From JANQOH01 sp965214495 (GTDB lineage Bacteria; Pseudomonadota; Alphaproteobacteria; UBA7887), in assembly GCA_965214495.1 (NCBI GenBank), contig OZ243958.1, forward strand, positions 1,364,001-1,428,000: DNA of 64,000 bases, given 5' to 3'. The first letter of the stretch is position 1. Each line of letters opens with the position of its first letter. Below the pieces are notes generated by a model. That model did not search any database and was not told the origin of the DNA. It was given only the letters and a program-made list of their open reading frames with translations. The position numbers and the translations under genes are program-made. Below are positions 45,672 through 54,333 of this stretch, in pieces.

Positions 45672-46208
45672 ATGCCAGCAATGCGAAAGGCGCACCGCGC
45701 TATCGTCGTGGCCGCAGCCGGTGTTCTCGCCGCGTCGGCGGTCGAGGCGGGATCGGAGAACATCACCTTTCCGAGCGACTACAAGACCACCTTCAATTAC
45801 TGGATGACCAGCGAGCGCTTCGACAATAACCAGGTTCGCTACCTGTGGGCGAACGACCTCGTGTTCGGCGCCGCCGCCACGAGCACCGAACTGCCCGTCG
45901 GCTCGCAGTTCGTGATGGAGGTCTATGCCGCCAAAGTCGATGCCGACGGCGAACCCATCCTCGACGCCGACGGGCAGATGATGCCCGACGTCGTCAAGGT
46001 CGTCGCGGTGATGGAGAAGGGCGCGGGCTGGGGCGAGGCCTATCCGGAGGAAGAGCGTAACGGCGATTGGGAGTATGGCTTCTTCGCGCCCGACGGCATG
46101 CTCAAGGCCGATGTCGATACCGCACCGTGCCGCGCCTGCCATCTGCCCTATGCCGACGAGGATTTCGTGATCTTTCGCGACAATCTCAACGCGGCCGCGG
46201 CGCAGTAG
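45672..46208 (+). CDS. Cytochrome P460 family protein
   Basis: A 178-residue exported protein with a signal peptide (AIVVAAAGVLAASAVEAG). The heme c motif CRACH lies near residue 157 (APCRACHLPYADEDFV), and the body (YKTTFNYWMTSERFDNNQVRY, FVMEVYAAKVDADGEP) fits the P460 fold. Family members oxidise hydroxylamine or bind nitric oxide. Whether the lysine cross-link of true P460 is present cannot be judged here. A cytochrome c' gene lies 1.2 kb away. Confidence 0.8.
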   Translation: MPAMRKAHRAIVVAAAGVLAASAVEAGSENITFPSDYKTTFNYWMTSERFDNNQVRYLWANDLVFGAAATSTELPVGSQFVMEVYAAKVDADGEPILDADGQMMPDVVKVVAVMEKGAGWGEAYPEEERNGDWEYGFFAPDGMLKADVDTAPCRACHLPYADEDFVIFRDNLNAAAAQ

Positions 46209-46259
46209 AGCTTTCGCCCGTCCGTTGTGCGGCGCGGCGGGATGGGTTAGACAGGGTTG

Positions 46260-46295
46260 GAGAACGGCCTTTGCCCGAACGCGGGGGCCGTTCTC
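46260..46295 (+). terminator. Stem-loop between cytochrome P460 and purC
   Basis: A perfect 10-bp inverted repeat (GAGAACGGCC and GGCCGTTCTC) with a 16-nt loop is followed by GGTTCTTG. It could terminate the P460 transcript or be a leader structure of purC. There is no long T run. Confidence 0.45.
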
Positions 46296-46346
46296 GGTTC
46301 TTGTGGGCCGCCGCCCGCCTCTCCCGGTCGGAAAAATGGGTGCGCG

Positions 46347-47111
46347 ATGTCTCGTCGCAGACAGATCTACGAAGGCAAGGCCAAGGTCCTGTTCGAGGGG
46401 CCCGAACCGGGCACGCTGGTGCAGTATTTCAAGGACGACGCCACCGCATTCAACAACCAGAAGCAGGGCACGATCACCGGCAAGGGCGTGCTCAACAACC
46501 GGATCAGCGAGTATCTGATGACCCGCCTCGGCGAGATCGGCATCCCGACGCATTTCGTGCGCCGCCTGAATATGCGCGAGCAGTTGATCAAGGAAGTCGA
46601 GATCATCCCCGTCGAGGTGGTAGTGCGCAACGTCGCGGCCGGGTCGTTCTCGAAACGTTTCGGCATGGCCGAAGGTGCGGCGCTGCCGCGTTCCGTCGTC
46701 GAGCACTACTATAAGTCCGACGAGTTGAACGACCCGATGATCACCGAAGAACACATCACGGCGTTCGGGTGGGCCAACCCGCCCGAGCTCGACGAGATTC
46801 TGTCGATGACACTGCGCATCAACGATTTTCTCAGCGGCCTGTTCTTCGCGCTCGGCATTCGGCTGGTCGATTTCAAGGTGGAGTATGGCCGGCTGTGGGA
46901 AGGCGACGACATGCGCATCGTGCTGGCCGACGAGATCAGCCCCGACAATTGCCGCCTGTGGGACATCAAGACCAACGAGAAACTCGACAAGGACCGGTTC
47001 CGGCGCGATCTCGGGCGCGTCGAGGAGGGCTATCAGGAGGTCGCGCGACGCCTGGGCATCCTGCCGGAGAGCGGGCCGCGCGATTTACAGGGCCCGGAAA
47101 CCATCCAGTAG
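46347..47111 (+). CDS. purC: Phosphoribosylaminoimidazole-succinocarboxamide synthase
   Basis: About 254 residues from ATG 46347: RRQIYEGKAKVLFEGPEPG, then VRNVAAGSFSKRFGM, HYYKSDELNDPMI and ADEISPDNCRLWDI, all standard SAICAR synthetase motifs. It carries out the aspartate-adding step of purine synthesis. purS follows after 6 bp. Confidence 0.96.
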   Translation: MSRRRQIYEGKAKVLFEGPEPGTLVQYFKDDATAFNNQKQGTITGKGVLNNRISEYLMTRLGEIGIPTHFVRRLNMREQLIKEVEIIPVEVVVRNVAAGSFSKRFGMAEGAALPRSVVEHYYKSDELNDPMITEEHITAFGWANPPELDEILSMTLRINDFLSGLFFALGIRLVDFKVEYGRLWEGDDMRIVLADEISPDNCRLWDIKTNEKLDKDRFRRDLGRVEEGYQEVARRLGILPESGPRDLQGPETIQ

Positions 47112-47117
47112 GCCGCT

Positions 47118-47360
47118 GTGGTGAGGGCCAGGATCGTGGTGACGCCCAAACCCGGAGTCCTCGACCCGGAGGCGAAGGCGATCGAGAACGCGCTCGTCCG
47201 TCTCGGCTTCGCCGGCGTGCGCGACCTTCGCCAGGGCAAGTTCATCGAACTGACGGTCGATGAAGCAGACCGCGAGCGGGCGGTCGCCGAGGTCGAAGCC
47301 ATGTGCGCCAGACTGCTCGCCAATCCGGTGATCGAGACCTTCCGGATCGAGCTCGAGTGA
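47118..47360 (+). CDS. purS: FGAM synthase small subunit PurS
   Basis: An 80-residue protein starting GTG, reading MVRARIVVTPKPGVLDPEAK, with GKFIELTVDE in the middle. PurS bridges PurQ and PurL in the three-part FGAM synthase. The usual next gene, purQ, is not here: a hairpin and a converging cytochrome gene follow at once, so purQ must be elsewhere. Confidence 0.93.
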   Translation: MVRARIVVTPKPGVLDPEAKAIENALVRLGFAGVRDLRQGKFIELTVDEADRERAVAEVEAMCARLLANPVIETFRIELE

Positions 47361-47382
47361 CGCCCGCGGCGCGCCGCGGGCG
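47361..47382. terminator. Hairpin between purS and the cytochrome c' gene
   Basis: A perfect 9-bp stem CGCCCGCGG/CCGCGGGCG with a CGCG loop lies right after the purS stop and just before the stop of the converging gene. It is probably a shared terminator, though no T run follows. Confidence 0.5.
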
Positions 47383-47385
47383 CTC

Positions 47386-47943
47386 CTACGGACCGTCGCA
47401 GCCGGGATAGCGGCCCAGCCAGTGCGGGCCTTCGCGGTAGAGGCTTACGGTGTCGATCTTTCGGAACGCCCCGTGGCAGCGTCCGCAGGCAGCGACGAGC
47501 TGGCAGAACCCTCCCCGCGCGCGCGTCGCATCTTCACGCGCGATACCGTCGTAGAAGACCGGCAAGGCCGACTCCGCCGCGTCGTAGTGACGCCGGAACG
47601 CGTCGGGCAGGGTCCAGAGACCCGGCATGGCGCGGGATTCGGATCCCCATCCGAGATTGCTGCGCGCCGGCCACATCGCCCGGCTTTCGCCGAGCGACGC
47701 GCGCACGGTGTCGAGGTTCTCGCGAATAGACGGCCAGTGCGCGGGATTGACCGCCGTGGCCCCGGTTCCCAACCGCGGCGAGATGCGATCGACCGCGTCG
47801 AGCATCCGCGCCATGAGGTCCTGGCGTTCCTTGACGATTTCCAGGGTCTCGGGCGCGGCGGCACGGTTCTGCGCCACCGCCGCGGCGGACCCGGCAAGCC
47901 CGCACGCGAGCAGCAAGAACGTTCCGAGGCGAATCCCGTGCAT
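47386..47943 (-). CDS. Cytochrome c' (class II cytochrome c)
   Basis: A 185-residue exported protein with a signal peptide (LGTFLLLACGLAGSAAAVAQ). The heme motif lies near the C-terminus, ACGRCHGAFRK, in a four-helix context (VKERQDLMARMLDAVDRI, AFRRHYDAAESALPVFYDG), as in cytochromes c'. These bind nitric oxide in the periplasm. The preceding cytochrome P460 suggests a local theme of nitric oxide or hydroxylamine handling. Confidence 0.82.
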   Translation of the reverse strand: MHGIRLGTFLLLACGLAGSAAAVAQNRAAAPETLEIVKERQDLMARMLDAVDRISPRLGTGATAVNPAHWPSIRENLDTVRASLGESRAMWPARSNLGWGSESRAMPGLWTLPDAFRRHYDAAESALPVFYDGIAREDATRARGGFCQLVAACGRCHGAFRKIDTVSLYREGPHWLGRYPGCDGP

Positions 47944-48120
47944 CGTGTTTCGCGCCTCCCGTAGTTGTCGCGATCCCAGCCCTCCGGCCCGTCCGCCGCA
48001 GGACAGCTTATCGCACCGACACCGGCGGAGCGAGCGCGCCGGCGATCATCATGAAAAACACCCCGGGATTCGGGGCAAACGCGCCTGAGCGACACCGGCG
48101 CCCTGCTCCGGGAACTCCGG

Positions 48121-49206
48121 GTGTTCGCGATGAATGGGCGCCCGCCGCCGATTCACGCTTCGCCCCTCTTCGTGCGAGTTGCAGGGTCGGAACGCTCCTG
48201 CTACACATACCGCGAGCGAAATGAAATCGCCCCTGTCGCCGCTCTGGAACATGACTTGCGAGAACAAGTTCGCGCTTATGCCCCCCCCCCCGTAACGCAT
48301 ACCGGAAAATTACTCCTTGTCATCGTACCGGCATGGAACGAAGAGGAATCCGTCGGACATGTATTGACGGGTATCCGGTGTTGCAGGAAACGCTTGGAAA
48401 CACTTGGCTTTCGTCTTGAGACCTGCGTCATCGACGACGGTTCGACCGACCGGACTGCGGAGGCCGCCCGGGCAGCCGGCGGCGATGATATCCTCGCCCA
48501 CAAGCTGAATCGAGGCTTGGGCGCGGCGGTGCGCAGCGGAATGATCCAGGCCCGCGCGCGTGGCGCCGCCATCGTCGTCAAGTTGGACGCCGACGGCCAA
48601 CACGACCCTGCCGACATACCGGATCTAATAGCGCCCATCCTCGCCGAAGAAGCCGATGTCGTCTATGGCGACCGTTTCGCGCGTATAACTTGGTCGATGC
48701 CTCTGATTCGCCGGGTCGGGAACAAGGTCTTCCGGGCTCTGATGCGTTGGTTGACTTCCTGGGACATCCGGGACTCACAACCCGGCATGTTTGCAGTCAA
48801 CGATTCCTATCTTGAATTGTGTTTCATCCCCGGCGACTATAACTATACTCAGCAGATACTGATCGATGCCTACCATAAGGGGATGCGGTTCGCTCAGGTG
48901 CCGATCTCTTTCCGCGCGCGGGAGAGCGGTGAATCGTTCGTCTCGCTCCGTTACCCGTTCAAAGTACTGCCCCAAATTCTCATTGCGCTGGTATCGGTCC
49001 GGCCCTTGCGGGTGTTCATGCCCCTGGCCGGGCTGCTCCTCGCCGTCGCAGGCTTCGTGTTTGCGGCGGAGCTTGCGATGTGGCTGCTGGGCAAAACCGG
49101 GAAGCCGGTCGAACACGTCAACCTGGTGGCGGGATTGGCGATCTTCGGCCTCAACACCGCCTATTTCGGCCTGCTAGCCGAACTTATCGTGCGACGCCGC
49201 TCGTGA
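48121..49206 (+). CDS. Family 2 glycosyltransferase (polyprenyl-phosphate type) with an 11-C tract near the start
   Basis: The enzyme proper begins at LLLVIVPAWNEEESVGHVL and has DDGSTDRTAEAARAAGG, KLDADGQHDPADIP (DxD) and two C-terminal helices, as in dolichol/undecaprenyl-phosphate sugar synthases. The 5' end is ambiguous. The frame as sequenced is open from ATG 48121, but those 50 residues look non-coding. ATG 48221, reading MKSPLSPLWNM, gives a more natural start but runs to a stop just past a run of 11 C; with 9 or 12 C it would join the enzyme. It overlaps the GtrA-like gene by GTGA. Confidence 0.82.
   Translation: MFAMNGRPPPIHASPLFVRVAGSERSCYTYRERNEIAPVAALEHDLREQVRAYAPPPVTHTGKLLLVIVPAWNEEESVGHVLTGIRCCRKRLETLGFRLETCVIDDGSTDRTAEAARAAGGDDILAHKLNRGLGAAVRSGMIQARARGAAIVVKLDADGQHDPADIPDLIAPILAEEADVVYGDRFARITWSMPLIRRVGNKVFRALMRWLTSWDIRDSQPGMFAVNDSYLELCFIPGDYNYTQQILIDAYHKGMRFAQVPISFRARESGESFVSLRYPFKVLPQILIALVSVRPLRVFMPLAGLLLAVAGFVFAAELAMWLLGKTGKPVEHVNLVAGLAIFGLNTAYFGLLAELIVRRRS
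48281..48291. repeat. Poly-C tract of 11 at the 5' end of a glycosyltransferase gene
   Basis: Eleven consecutive C directly after ATG 48278. In the frame of ATG 48221 and ATG 48278 the codons after the tract are CCG TAA; one C more, or two fewer, restores reading into VTHTGKLLLVIVPAWNEE. The position suits slipped-strand phase variation. Confidence 0.8.
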
Positions 49207-49577
49207 CGACGTCCGGTCAGGCTGCGCGTTACGTCCTCGGAGGGCTTGGCGGACTCGGCGTAAGTCTGGCGGTCACGGCCTTGATGCGCGAGGCGGCCGG
49301 TTTGTCCGACGAGTTGTCCTTCGCCATCGCGCTGGCGGTCGTCTTCGGATTCTATTTCGTAGTCAATGCCGTCTTCGTTTTCCGTTCGGGAGTGAGCGGG
49401 CGCAATTTACTGCGTTATACGGTCGCTTCTCTGACGTTTCGCGCGCTCGATTTCCTGCTGTTCAGTGGAATTGCGGCGGTCGCGCCGGTCTATGTAGCCG
49501 TCGCACTGGCGGTGGGGCTCTCCAATTCGGGTAAATTTCTGGTGTACCGGCGCTTCGTTTTCGTTCCCGCGGCATGA
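49203..49577 (+). CDS. GtrA-like membrane protein
   Basis: About 124 residues from GTG 49203, which overlaps the preceding stop. Four hydrophobic helices, the N-terminal RYVLGGLGGLGVSLAVTA and the terminal LSNSGKFLVYRRFVF are the GtrA pattern. GtrA proteins are thought to help flip polyprenyl-phosphate-linked sugars made by a GT2 enzyme such as the one upstream. It overlaps the next gene by ATGA. Confidence 0.85.
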   Translation: MTTSGQAARYVLGGLGGLGVSLAVTALMREAAGLSDELSFAIALAVVFGFYFVVNAVFVFRSGVSGRNLLRYTVASLTFRALDFLLFSGIAAVAPVYVAVALAVGLSNSGKFLVYRRFVFVPAA

Positions 49578-51046
49578 CCCGTTTCAATGCCGTCGCCTGC
49601 GTCCTCTGCGGTATGCTGGCGCTGGGGTTGCTCTGGCCCGGGAAAGACGATGTTCCGGACAACCGGGATATCCGGTATTCGCCCGGTCAGAACGACATGG
49701 CCGAATATGCGGCCATCGCCTTCAACCTCGTGCGGCACGGCGCGTTCACGGTGCGCCCTCCAGGCCAGCGAGCGCCCGAAACGGACCCAGCGCGCATGAA
49801 GCGGGAGCCGGTCTTTCCGGCATATCTGGCTGCGGTTTTCGCGACCGTTCCCGCCTTTCACACGATGAGCTTCAATTGCTTGAGGGACGACGCCTGCGCC
49901 GCCGTCAGCGCGCTGCGTCTTCGGCAAGTGCAGGCGGGCGCAGTCGTGAGTGCCATCCTCGTGGCTTCCACGTTCGCCGCCGGCTACGCCGTCACGGGAA
50001 GCTGGATCGCCGCTTTCCTTGCCAGCGCGTTGTGTTTCTACGGACTTCGTTTCGACAAATCCGGAAACGATTTGATCGCGCTGTTCCTCTTGATGCATAG
50101 CGTGTCGGCCTTCGCCGTCTGGCGGCGGCCCCGAATGCTCACCGGCGCGCTCGGCGGCGCCGCTTTGGGATTGCTGATACTGGCTGAAGCAGTGTTTCAG
50201 TATTGGCTTCCAATCTTCGCGCTGGTCCTGGCGGCAGGGCTTTGGCGGAGCGAACCGGGCGCAAACCGCCGGTCGAGATTGCTCGCCTCGGCGGCGATGC
50301 TGGTTACGGCCTCGGCGTTTTGCCTGCCGTGGATGGTCCGCAACGCAAACTACGCCGGCGAGTTCTCGGTGGCGAGCGGCGGCGGAGCGGTAGTCGCGAT
50401 ACGCGCCGAATACGGGCGGATGACCTGGCCGGAAGTTCGTGGCGCGTTCGCCTATTGGGCGCCGAAGGGACGCGCCATCCTGAAGCGCTGGCTGAAACCC
50501 GAGAATTTTTCATACAGCCGCTTCGACAGGGGTAACCCCGAGGGATTCTACCGGCGCGCCTGGCGGGGCGGCGAAGAAGTTGCACACAGGGCACGGGAGA
50601 TACGTACTGATACGGGCCTGAGCATCACTGATACGGGCCTGAGCATCACTGATACGGGCCTGAGCATCGACAAAGCCAGAAAACGAGCGGCATTGGAAAC
50701 GATCGCGGAGGATTGGCGCAAACAGCTTGTCCTGACCCTGGCTTTCGCTTGGCGCGGCATGAATATGGCGTTCGGACTGCCGCTGATGGCGGGGTTGGCG
50801 TCGATGGTGGCCCTGGCGTTGCGGCGCCGCGATTTTTCGTTGCTTTGTCTGTCGCTTCCTGTCGCTTGGACATTCTTCTTCCACGCGGCGCTTACCCACT
50901 TCATCCCGCGCTACGGCGAGCCCTTCGTCGCAACCCTTGCCGTCATATCCGCATTGGCGGCCAGGGAATTCTTGCGGCCTGTTTCGTCCCTCGCGGTCGG
51001 AGCGGCCGCGGGGGCTGCATCGCTCCGTTTTCGCGGCGACCGGTAG
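49574..51046 (+). CDS. GT-C type membrane glycosyltransferase with in-frame tandem repeat
   Basis: A 490-residue protein with about ten hydrophobic helices. The N-terminus is followed by RYSPGQNDMAEYAAIAFNLV, with acidic residues in the first loop, and KREPVFPAYLAAVF, as in ArnT/PMT-like enzymes. Around residues 345-365 a heptad TDTGLSI is repeated three times. As the last gene of the GT2-GtrA-GT-C run it would transfer the flipped sugar to lipid A, a polysaccharide or a protein. Confidence 0.75.
   Translation: MTRFNAVACVLCGMLALGLLWPGKDDVPDNRDIRYSPGQNDMAEYAAIAFNLVRHGAFTVRPPGQRAPETDPARMKREPVFPAYLAAVFATVPAFHTMSFNCLRDDACAAVSALRLRQVQAGAVVSAILVASTFAAGYAVTGSWIAAFLASALCFYGLRFDKSGNDLIALFLLMHSVSAFAVWRRPRMLTGALGGAALGLLILAEAVFQYWLPIFALVLAAGLWRSEPGANRRSRLLASAAMLVTASAFCLPWMVRNANYAGEFSVASGGGAVVAIRAEYGRMTWPEVRGAFAYWAPKGRAILKRWLKPENFSYSRFDRGNPEGFYRRAWRGGEEVAHRAREIRTDTGLSITDTGLSITDTGLSIDKARKRAALETIAEDWRKQLVLTLAFAWRGMNMAFGLPLMAGLASMVALALRRRDFSLLCLSLPVAWTFFFHAALTHFIPRYGEPFVATLAVISALAAREFLRPVSSLAVGAAAGAASLRFRGDR
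50606..50668 (+). repeat. Three perfect 21-bp tandem repeats in coding sequence
   Basis: The 21-bp unit (ACTGATACGGGCCTGAGCAT plus C) occurs three times without a mismatch. Being a multiple of three, unit changes would add or remove seven residues without breaking the frame. It lies in a predicted loop of the GT-C protein. Confidence 0.95.
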
Positions 51047-51119
51047 GCGCTCTCGCGCCTCCGACGGGCCATCCACCAATCTTCTCTGTTTCCCGCCGGT
51101 CGGCGGCATTACCGGCGTT

Positions 51120-51530
51120 CTATGTCTCCGGCGGCCCTTTCAACTCGACGGTGTTGCCGTCGGGATCTTCGATGTAGAGCGACGGGCCGAACCCTTCGGC
51201 GCCGTAGCGACGCGCCGGTTCAGGCGTGTCGATACCATGAGCGGCGAGCACTTGGACGACCGTGTCGAAATCGGCGACTCGAACGCAGAAATGGTCCATG
51301 TTGCGCGCCTGCGGACCGGGAGGCGGACCGCCGGCGCGGCCGAGCGCGCCGCCGGTATCGACGAGATCGATGAGACTCGCACCGGCGCGAAGTTGAGTCA
51401 GGCCGAGCGAGTCGACGCGGCGCTCGACCGCGCAACCGAGCACCTCGCGATAGAACGCGACCATGCGTTCGGGCCGCGCCGTGCGCAGCACCACGTGATC
51501 CAGGCCGACGAGCGAAAGCGGCGCCGTCAT
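51120..51530 (-). CDS. VOC-family (glyoxalase/dioxygenase fold) protein
   Basis: A 136-residue protein from ATG 51530. LVGLDHVVLRTARPERMVAF opens the first beta-alpha-beta module, and NMDHFCVRVADFDTV and YIEDPDGNTVELKGPP close the second, with His and Glu in metal positions. It lies 43 bp behind the MFS transporter gene and may detoxify or bind a drug exported by the EmrAB-like pump. Confidence 0.85.
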   Translation of the reverse strand: MTAPLSLVGLDHVVLRTARPERMVAFYREVLGCAVERRVDSLGLTQLRAGASLIDLVDTGGALGRAGGPPPGPQARNMDHFCVRVADFDTVVQVLAAHGIDTPEPARRYGAEGFGPSLYIEDPDGNTVELKGPPET

Positions 51531-51573
51531 TCCGGCACGACCTCCCGGTTCGATGCGCATGACACCGGGCGCA

Positions 51574-53097
51574 TCACCGCGCACCCGTTCGATCGCCCCG
51601 GGGGATTCGAATCAGAAGCACGAGCGGCATCGCGGCGAGCGCGACCAGCGTCATCATCTTGAAGTCGTTGATATAGGCGATAGACGCCGCCTGCCGACCG
51701 AGTTCGGCGTCGAGCGCCGCGCGCCCCACTGCGTCGCCGGCCGACCACGATTCGGGCAGGCGACCGGCGTTGAACGCGGTGACGTGCGCGCCCAGTTCGG
51801 CCCGGTTGATCTGCGTGTAGCGGGTGACGAGCGTCACCAGCATGGTGATCGCCACCGAACTGCCGAGATTGCGCGACAGGTTGAAGAGGCCCGCCGCCTC
51901 GGTGCGATACCGGTCTTCGAGCGTCGCGAACGTACAGACGTTGAGCGGCACGTAGAACATCCCGAGGCCGTAGCCCTGCACCAGTCCGGTCCATACCAGG
52001 GTGAAGACGTCGACGTCGGTATTGAAGCCCGCCATCACCCACATCGAACCCGCGATGAGGGCGAGTCCGACCAGGATCAGGATGCGCATATCGACCGATT
52101 TGCTCAACTGGCTGACCATCAGCATGGCGACCATCGCGCCGATACCGCGCGGCGCCAGCACGACGCCGACGGTGATGACCGGATAGTCCATCAGGTGCTG
52201 GAGGAAGGGCGGCAGCAGCGCCAGCCCGGTGAGCAGCAATGCTCCAAAGGTCGCGACGAGGATCAGTCCGGCGATGAAGTTGCGATCGGTGAAGATGTGC
52301 GGATCGACGAAGGGCCGGCTCGATGCGGTCGCCGTGTGTGCGACGAACAGATAGAGAGCGACGGCGGCGACGGTCGCCTCGACGACGATCTCGGTGCTTT
52401 CGAACCAGTCCTCGAGCTCGCCGCGGTCGAGCATGAGCTGAAAGCAGCCCACCGCCAGGCCGAGCAGCGCGAACCCGAACCAGTCGAAACGCCGCAGCCG
52501 GTCGCGCGCCGTCTCCGGCACCACGGCGAGGATGCCGAGCAGAGCCAGAACGCCGAACGGCAGGTTGATGAAGAACACCCAGCGCCAGTTGTAAACCTCG
52601 GTGAGATACCCGCCCAGCGTGGGACCGACGATGGGGCCGATCATCACCCCGCCGCCCCAGATCGCCATCGCCGAACCGTGCTGTTCGCGCGGCCAGGTGT
52701 CGAGCATGATCGCCTGCGACAGCGGCACCAGGAACGCACCGCACGCGCCCTGGAGGATGCGATAGAACACGATCTCTTCGAGCGAGCCGGCGACGCCGCA
52801 CAGCATCGACGTGACCGTGAAACCGGTAATGGCGAAGACGAACAACCGCTTGCGGCCGAACCGTCCGGCGAGAAACCCCGTAGGCGGCATGAAGATCGCC
52901 GCGGCGACGATATAGGAGGTCAGAACCCAGGCGATCCGGTCCTGGGTGGTGAGCAGCGACCCCTGCATGTTGGGAAGCGCGACGTTGGCGATCGTCATAT
53001 CGACCGCCTGCATGATGGTGGCGATCATCACGGTCACGGTGATCAGCGCGCGGCGCGCGCGGTCGCTCTCAGGCGCCTTGACGATCGGGTCGGCCAC
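51574..53097 (-). CDS. DHA2-family MFS multidrug transporter (EmrB-like)
   Basis: A 507-residue, fourteen-helix MFS protein starting GTG 53097. VDMTIANVALPNMQGSL, GFLAGRFGRKRLFVFAI, RILQGACGAFLVPLSQAI and GPTLGGYLTEVYNWRWVFF are classic DHA2 motifs. With the HlyD-type protein encoded just upstream it should form a two-membrane efflux pump. Confidence 0.92.
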   Translation of the reverse strand: MADPIVKAPESDRARRALITVTVMIATIMQAVDMTIANVALPNMQGSLLTTQDRIAWVLTSYIVAAAIFMPPTGFLAGRFGRKRLFVFAITGFTVTSMLCGVAGSLEEIVFYRILQGACGAFLVPLSQAIMLDTWPREQHGSAMAIWGGGVMIGPIVGPTLGGYLTEVYNWRWVFFINLPFGVLALLGILAVVPETARDRLRRFDWFGFALLGLAVGCFQLMLDRGELEDWFESTEIVVEATVAAVALYLFVAHTATASSRPFVDPHIFTDRNFIAGLILVATFGALLLTGLALLPPFLQHLMDYPVITVGVVLAPRGIGAMVAMLMVSQLSKSVDMRILILVGLALIAGSMWVMAGFNTDVDVFTLVWTGLVQGYGLGMFYVPLNVCTFATLEDRYRTEAAGLFNLSRNLGSSVAITMLVTLVTRYTQINRAELGAHVTAFNAGRLPESWSAGDAVGRAALDAELGRQAASIAYINDFKMMTLVALAAMPLVLLIRIPRGDRTGAR

Positions 53098-53115
53098 GAT
53101 CGATCTCCGTCGCGG

Positions 53116-54333
53116 TCAGAGGTCGGGCGGCCCGCCTCCGACGACGGCGTCGAGCCGGGCGAGGACGCTCTCCACGAAATCGGGAAGTTCGCGTTCGTGG
53201 CCGGTGTCGATGGACACCGTCGCGCTCATCCCCACGCGCAGGGGCGGGTCGCCGGGCTGTTCGGCGATTCGGAAACGCACCGGCACGCGCTGCACCACCT
53301 TGACCCAGTTGCCGGTGGCGTTCTGCGGCGGCAGCAACGAGAATTCGGCGCCGGTCGCCGGGCTGAAGCTCGTTATGTGCGCCTGCCATTCGCGGTCGGG
53401 CCAGGCATCGACGGTCACCGTCGCCGGCTGCCCGACCGCCACGTGAGTGAGGTCGCTCTCCTTCAGATTGGCCTCGAGCCAGATTCCCGCCGTCTCGACG
53501 AGGGCGATGACCGGTTCTCCGACCGCGACGAAGGTACCGGGGCGCAGGCTGACGCGGGCGGCGATGCCATCGGCCGGTGCGCGGATGACGGTGTTTTCCA
53601 GATCGAGCGCCCGGCGGTCGCGTTTGGCCCGCGCATTGTTGTAGCGGGCGAAACGTTCGTCGGGCGTTTCCGGGTCGCCGCCGAGCCGCGCCAGCACCTC
53701 GCCGAGCTCCCGTTCGGCGATCGCGACCGAGCGCCGCGCCCGCGACAGTTCGTGGCGGACTTCGTCGATCCTGGCGCCGGCGATCACCTGCCGTTCGGCA
53801 AGTGCGTTCTGGCGTTCGAACTCGCTCTCGAAATAGCGCGCGTCGGCGCGGGCGAGCGCGAGTTCCTCCTGTTTTCGCCGGTAGAGGGCGCGAAGAACTG
53901 CGATCTCGGTGCGCACCATCGAGAGTTGGGCCTCGGCCTCTTCCAGAGCGACGCGGAACGGCGCGTCGTCGATGCGAAAGAGCGGCGTCCCCCAGGTCAC
54001 GGTATCGTTCGTGCTGACCATCACTTCGGTCACCCGCCCTTCGACCTCGGCGGCGACCGCGACCTTGTCGGCGCGGATATAGGCGTTGTCGGTAGTGACG
54101 AACCGACCGCCCTCCATCCAGTAGCCGGCGCCGACCACGGCGCCGGCCAGGGGCGCGACCACGAGCAGCAGGAAACGCGACGCCGCGCGGGCGACGCGAG
54201 CCGGTCGGCGCCGCGCCGGCGCTCGGTATGACGGTTTCTTCTCCCGGTCCGGTTTCCTTTCGGGCGCGGGCCGGGGCAGCGGCGTCACTTCGGCGGGTTG
54301 CCTGGACGTCTGTTCGGGCGCCGGATCGGCCAT
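53116..54333 (-). CDS. HlyD-family membrane fusion protein (EmrA-like)
   Basis: A 405-residue protein with a basic cytoplasmic N-terminus and one membrane helix (FLLLVVAPLAGAVVGAGYWM). A lipoyl-like half (FVTTDNAYIRADKVAVAAEV), a long alpha-helical hairpin, the second lipoyl half (IRAPADGIAARVSLRPGTFV) and a beta-barrel follow. It is first in the emrA-emrB-VOC unit and would link the pump to an outer-membrane channel such as TolC. Confidence 0.9.
   Translation of the reverse strand: MADPAPEQTSRQPAEVTPLPRPAPERKPDREKKPSYRAPARRRPARVARAASRFLLLVVAPLAGAVVGAGYWMEGGRFVTTDNAYIRADKVAVAAEVEGRVTEVMVSTNDTVTWGTPLFRIDDAPFRVALEEAEAQLSMVRTEIAVLRALYRRKQEELALARADARYFESEFERQNALAERQVIAGARIDEVRHELSRARRSVAIAERELGEVLARLGGDPETPDERFARYNNARAKRDRRALDLENTVIRAPADGIAARVSLRPGTFVAVGEPVIALVETAGIWLEANLKESDLTHVAVGQPATVTVDAWPDREWQAHITSFSPATGAEFSLLPPQNATGNWVKVVQRVPVRFRIAEQPGDPPLRVGMSATVSIDTGHERELPDFVESVLARLDAVVGGGPPDL

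Noticed and set aside
46209..46346. Purine riboswitch in front of purC
   Set aside because: The region contains one simple 10-bp hairpin but none of the three-way junction or conserved loop sequences of the purine riboswitch, and pur genes of this class are not usually controlled that way.
48121..48277. The 50-residue N-terminal extension of the GT2 frame as true coding sequence
   Set aside because: It has no similarity to GT2 starts and has irregular codon use, and a more natural start exists in the other frame at 48221. I keep it only as an alternative.
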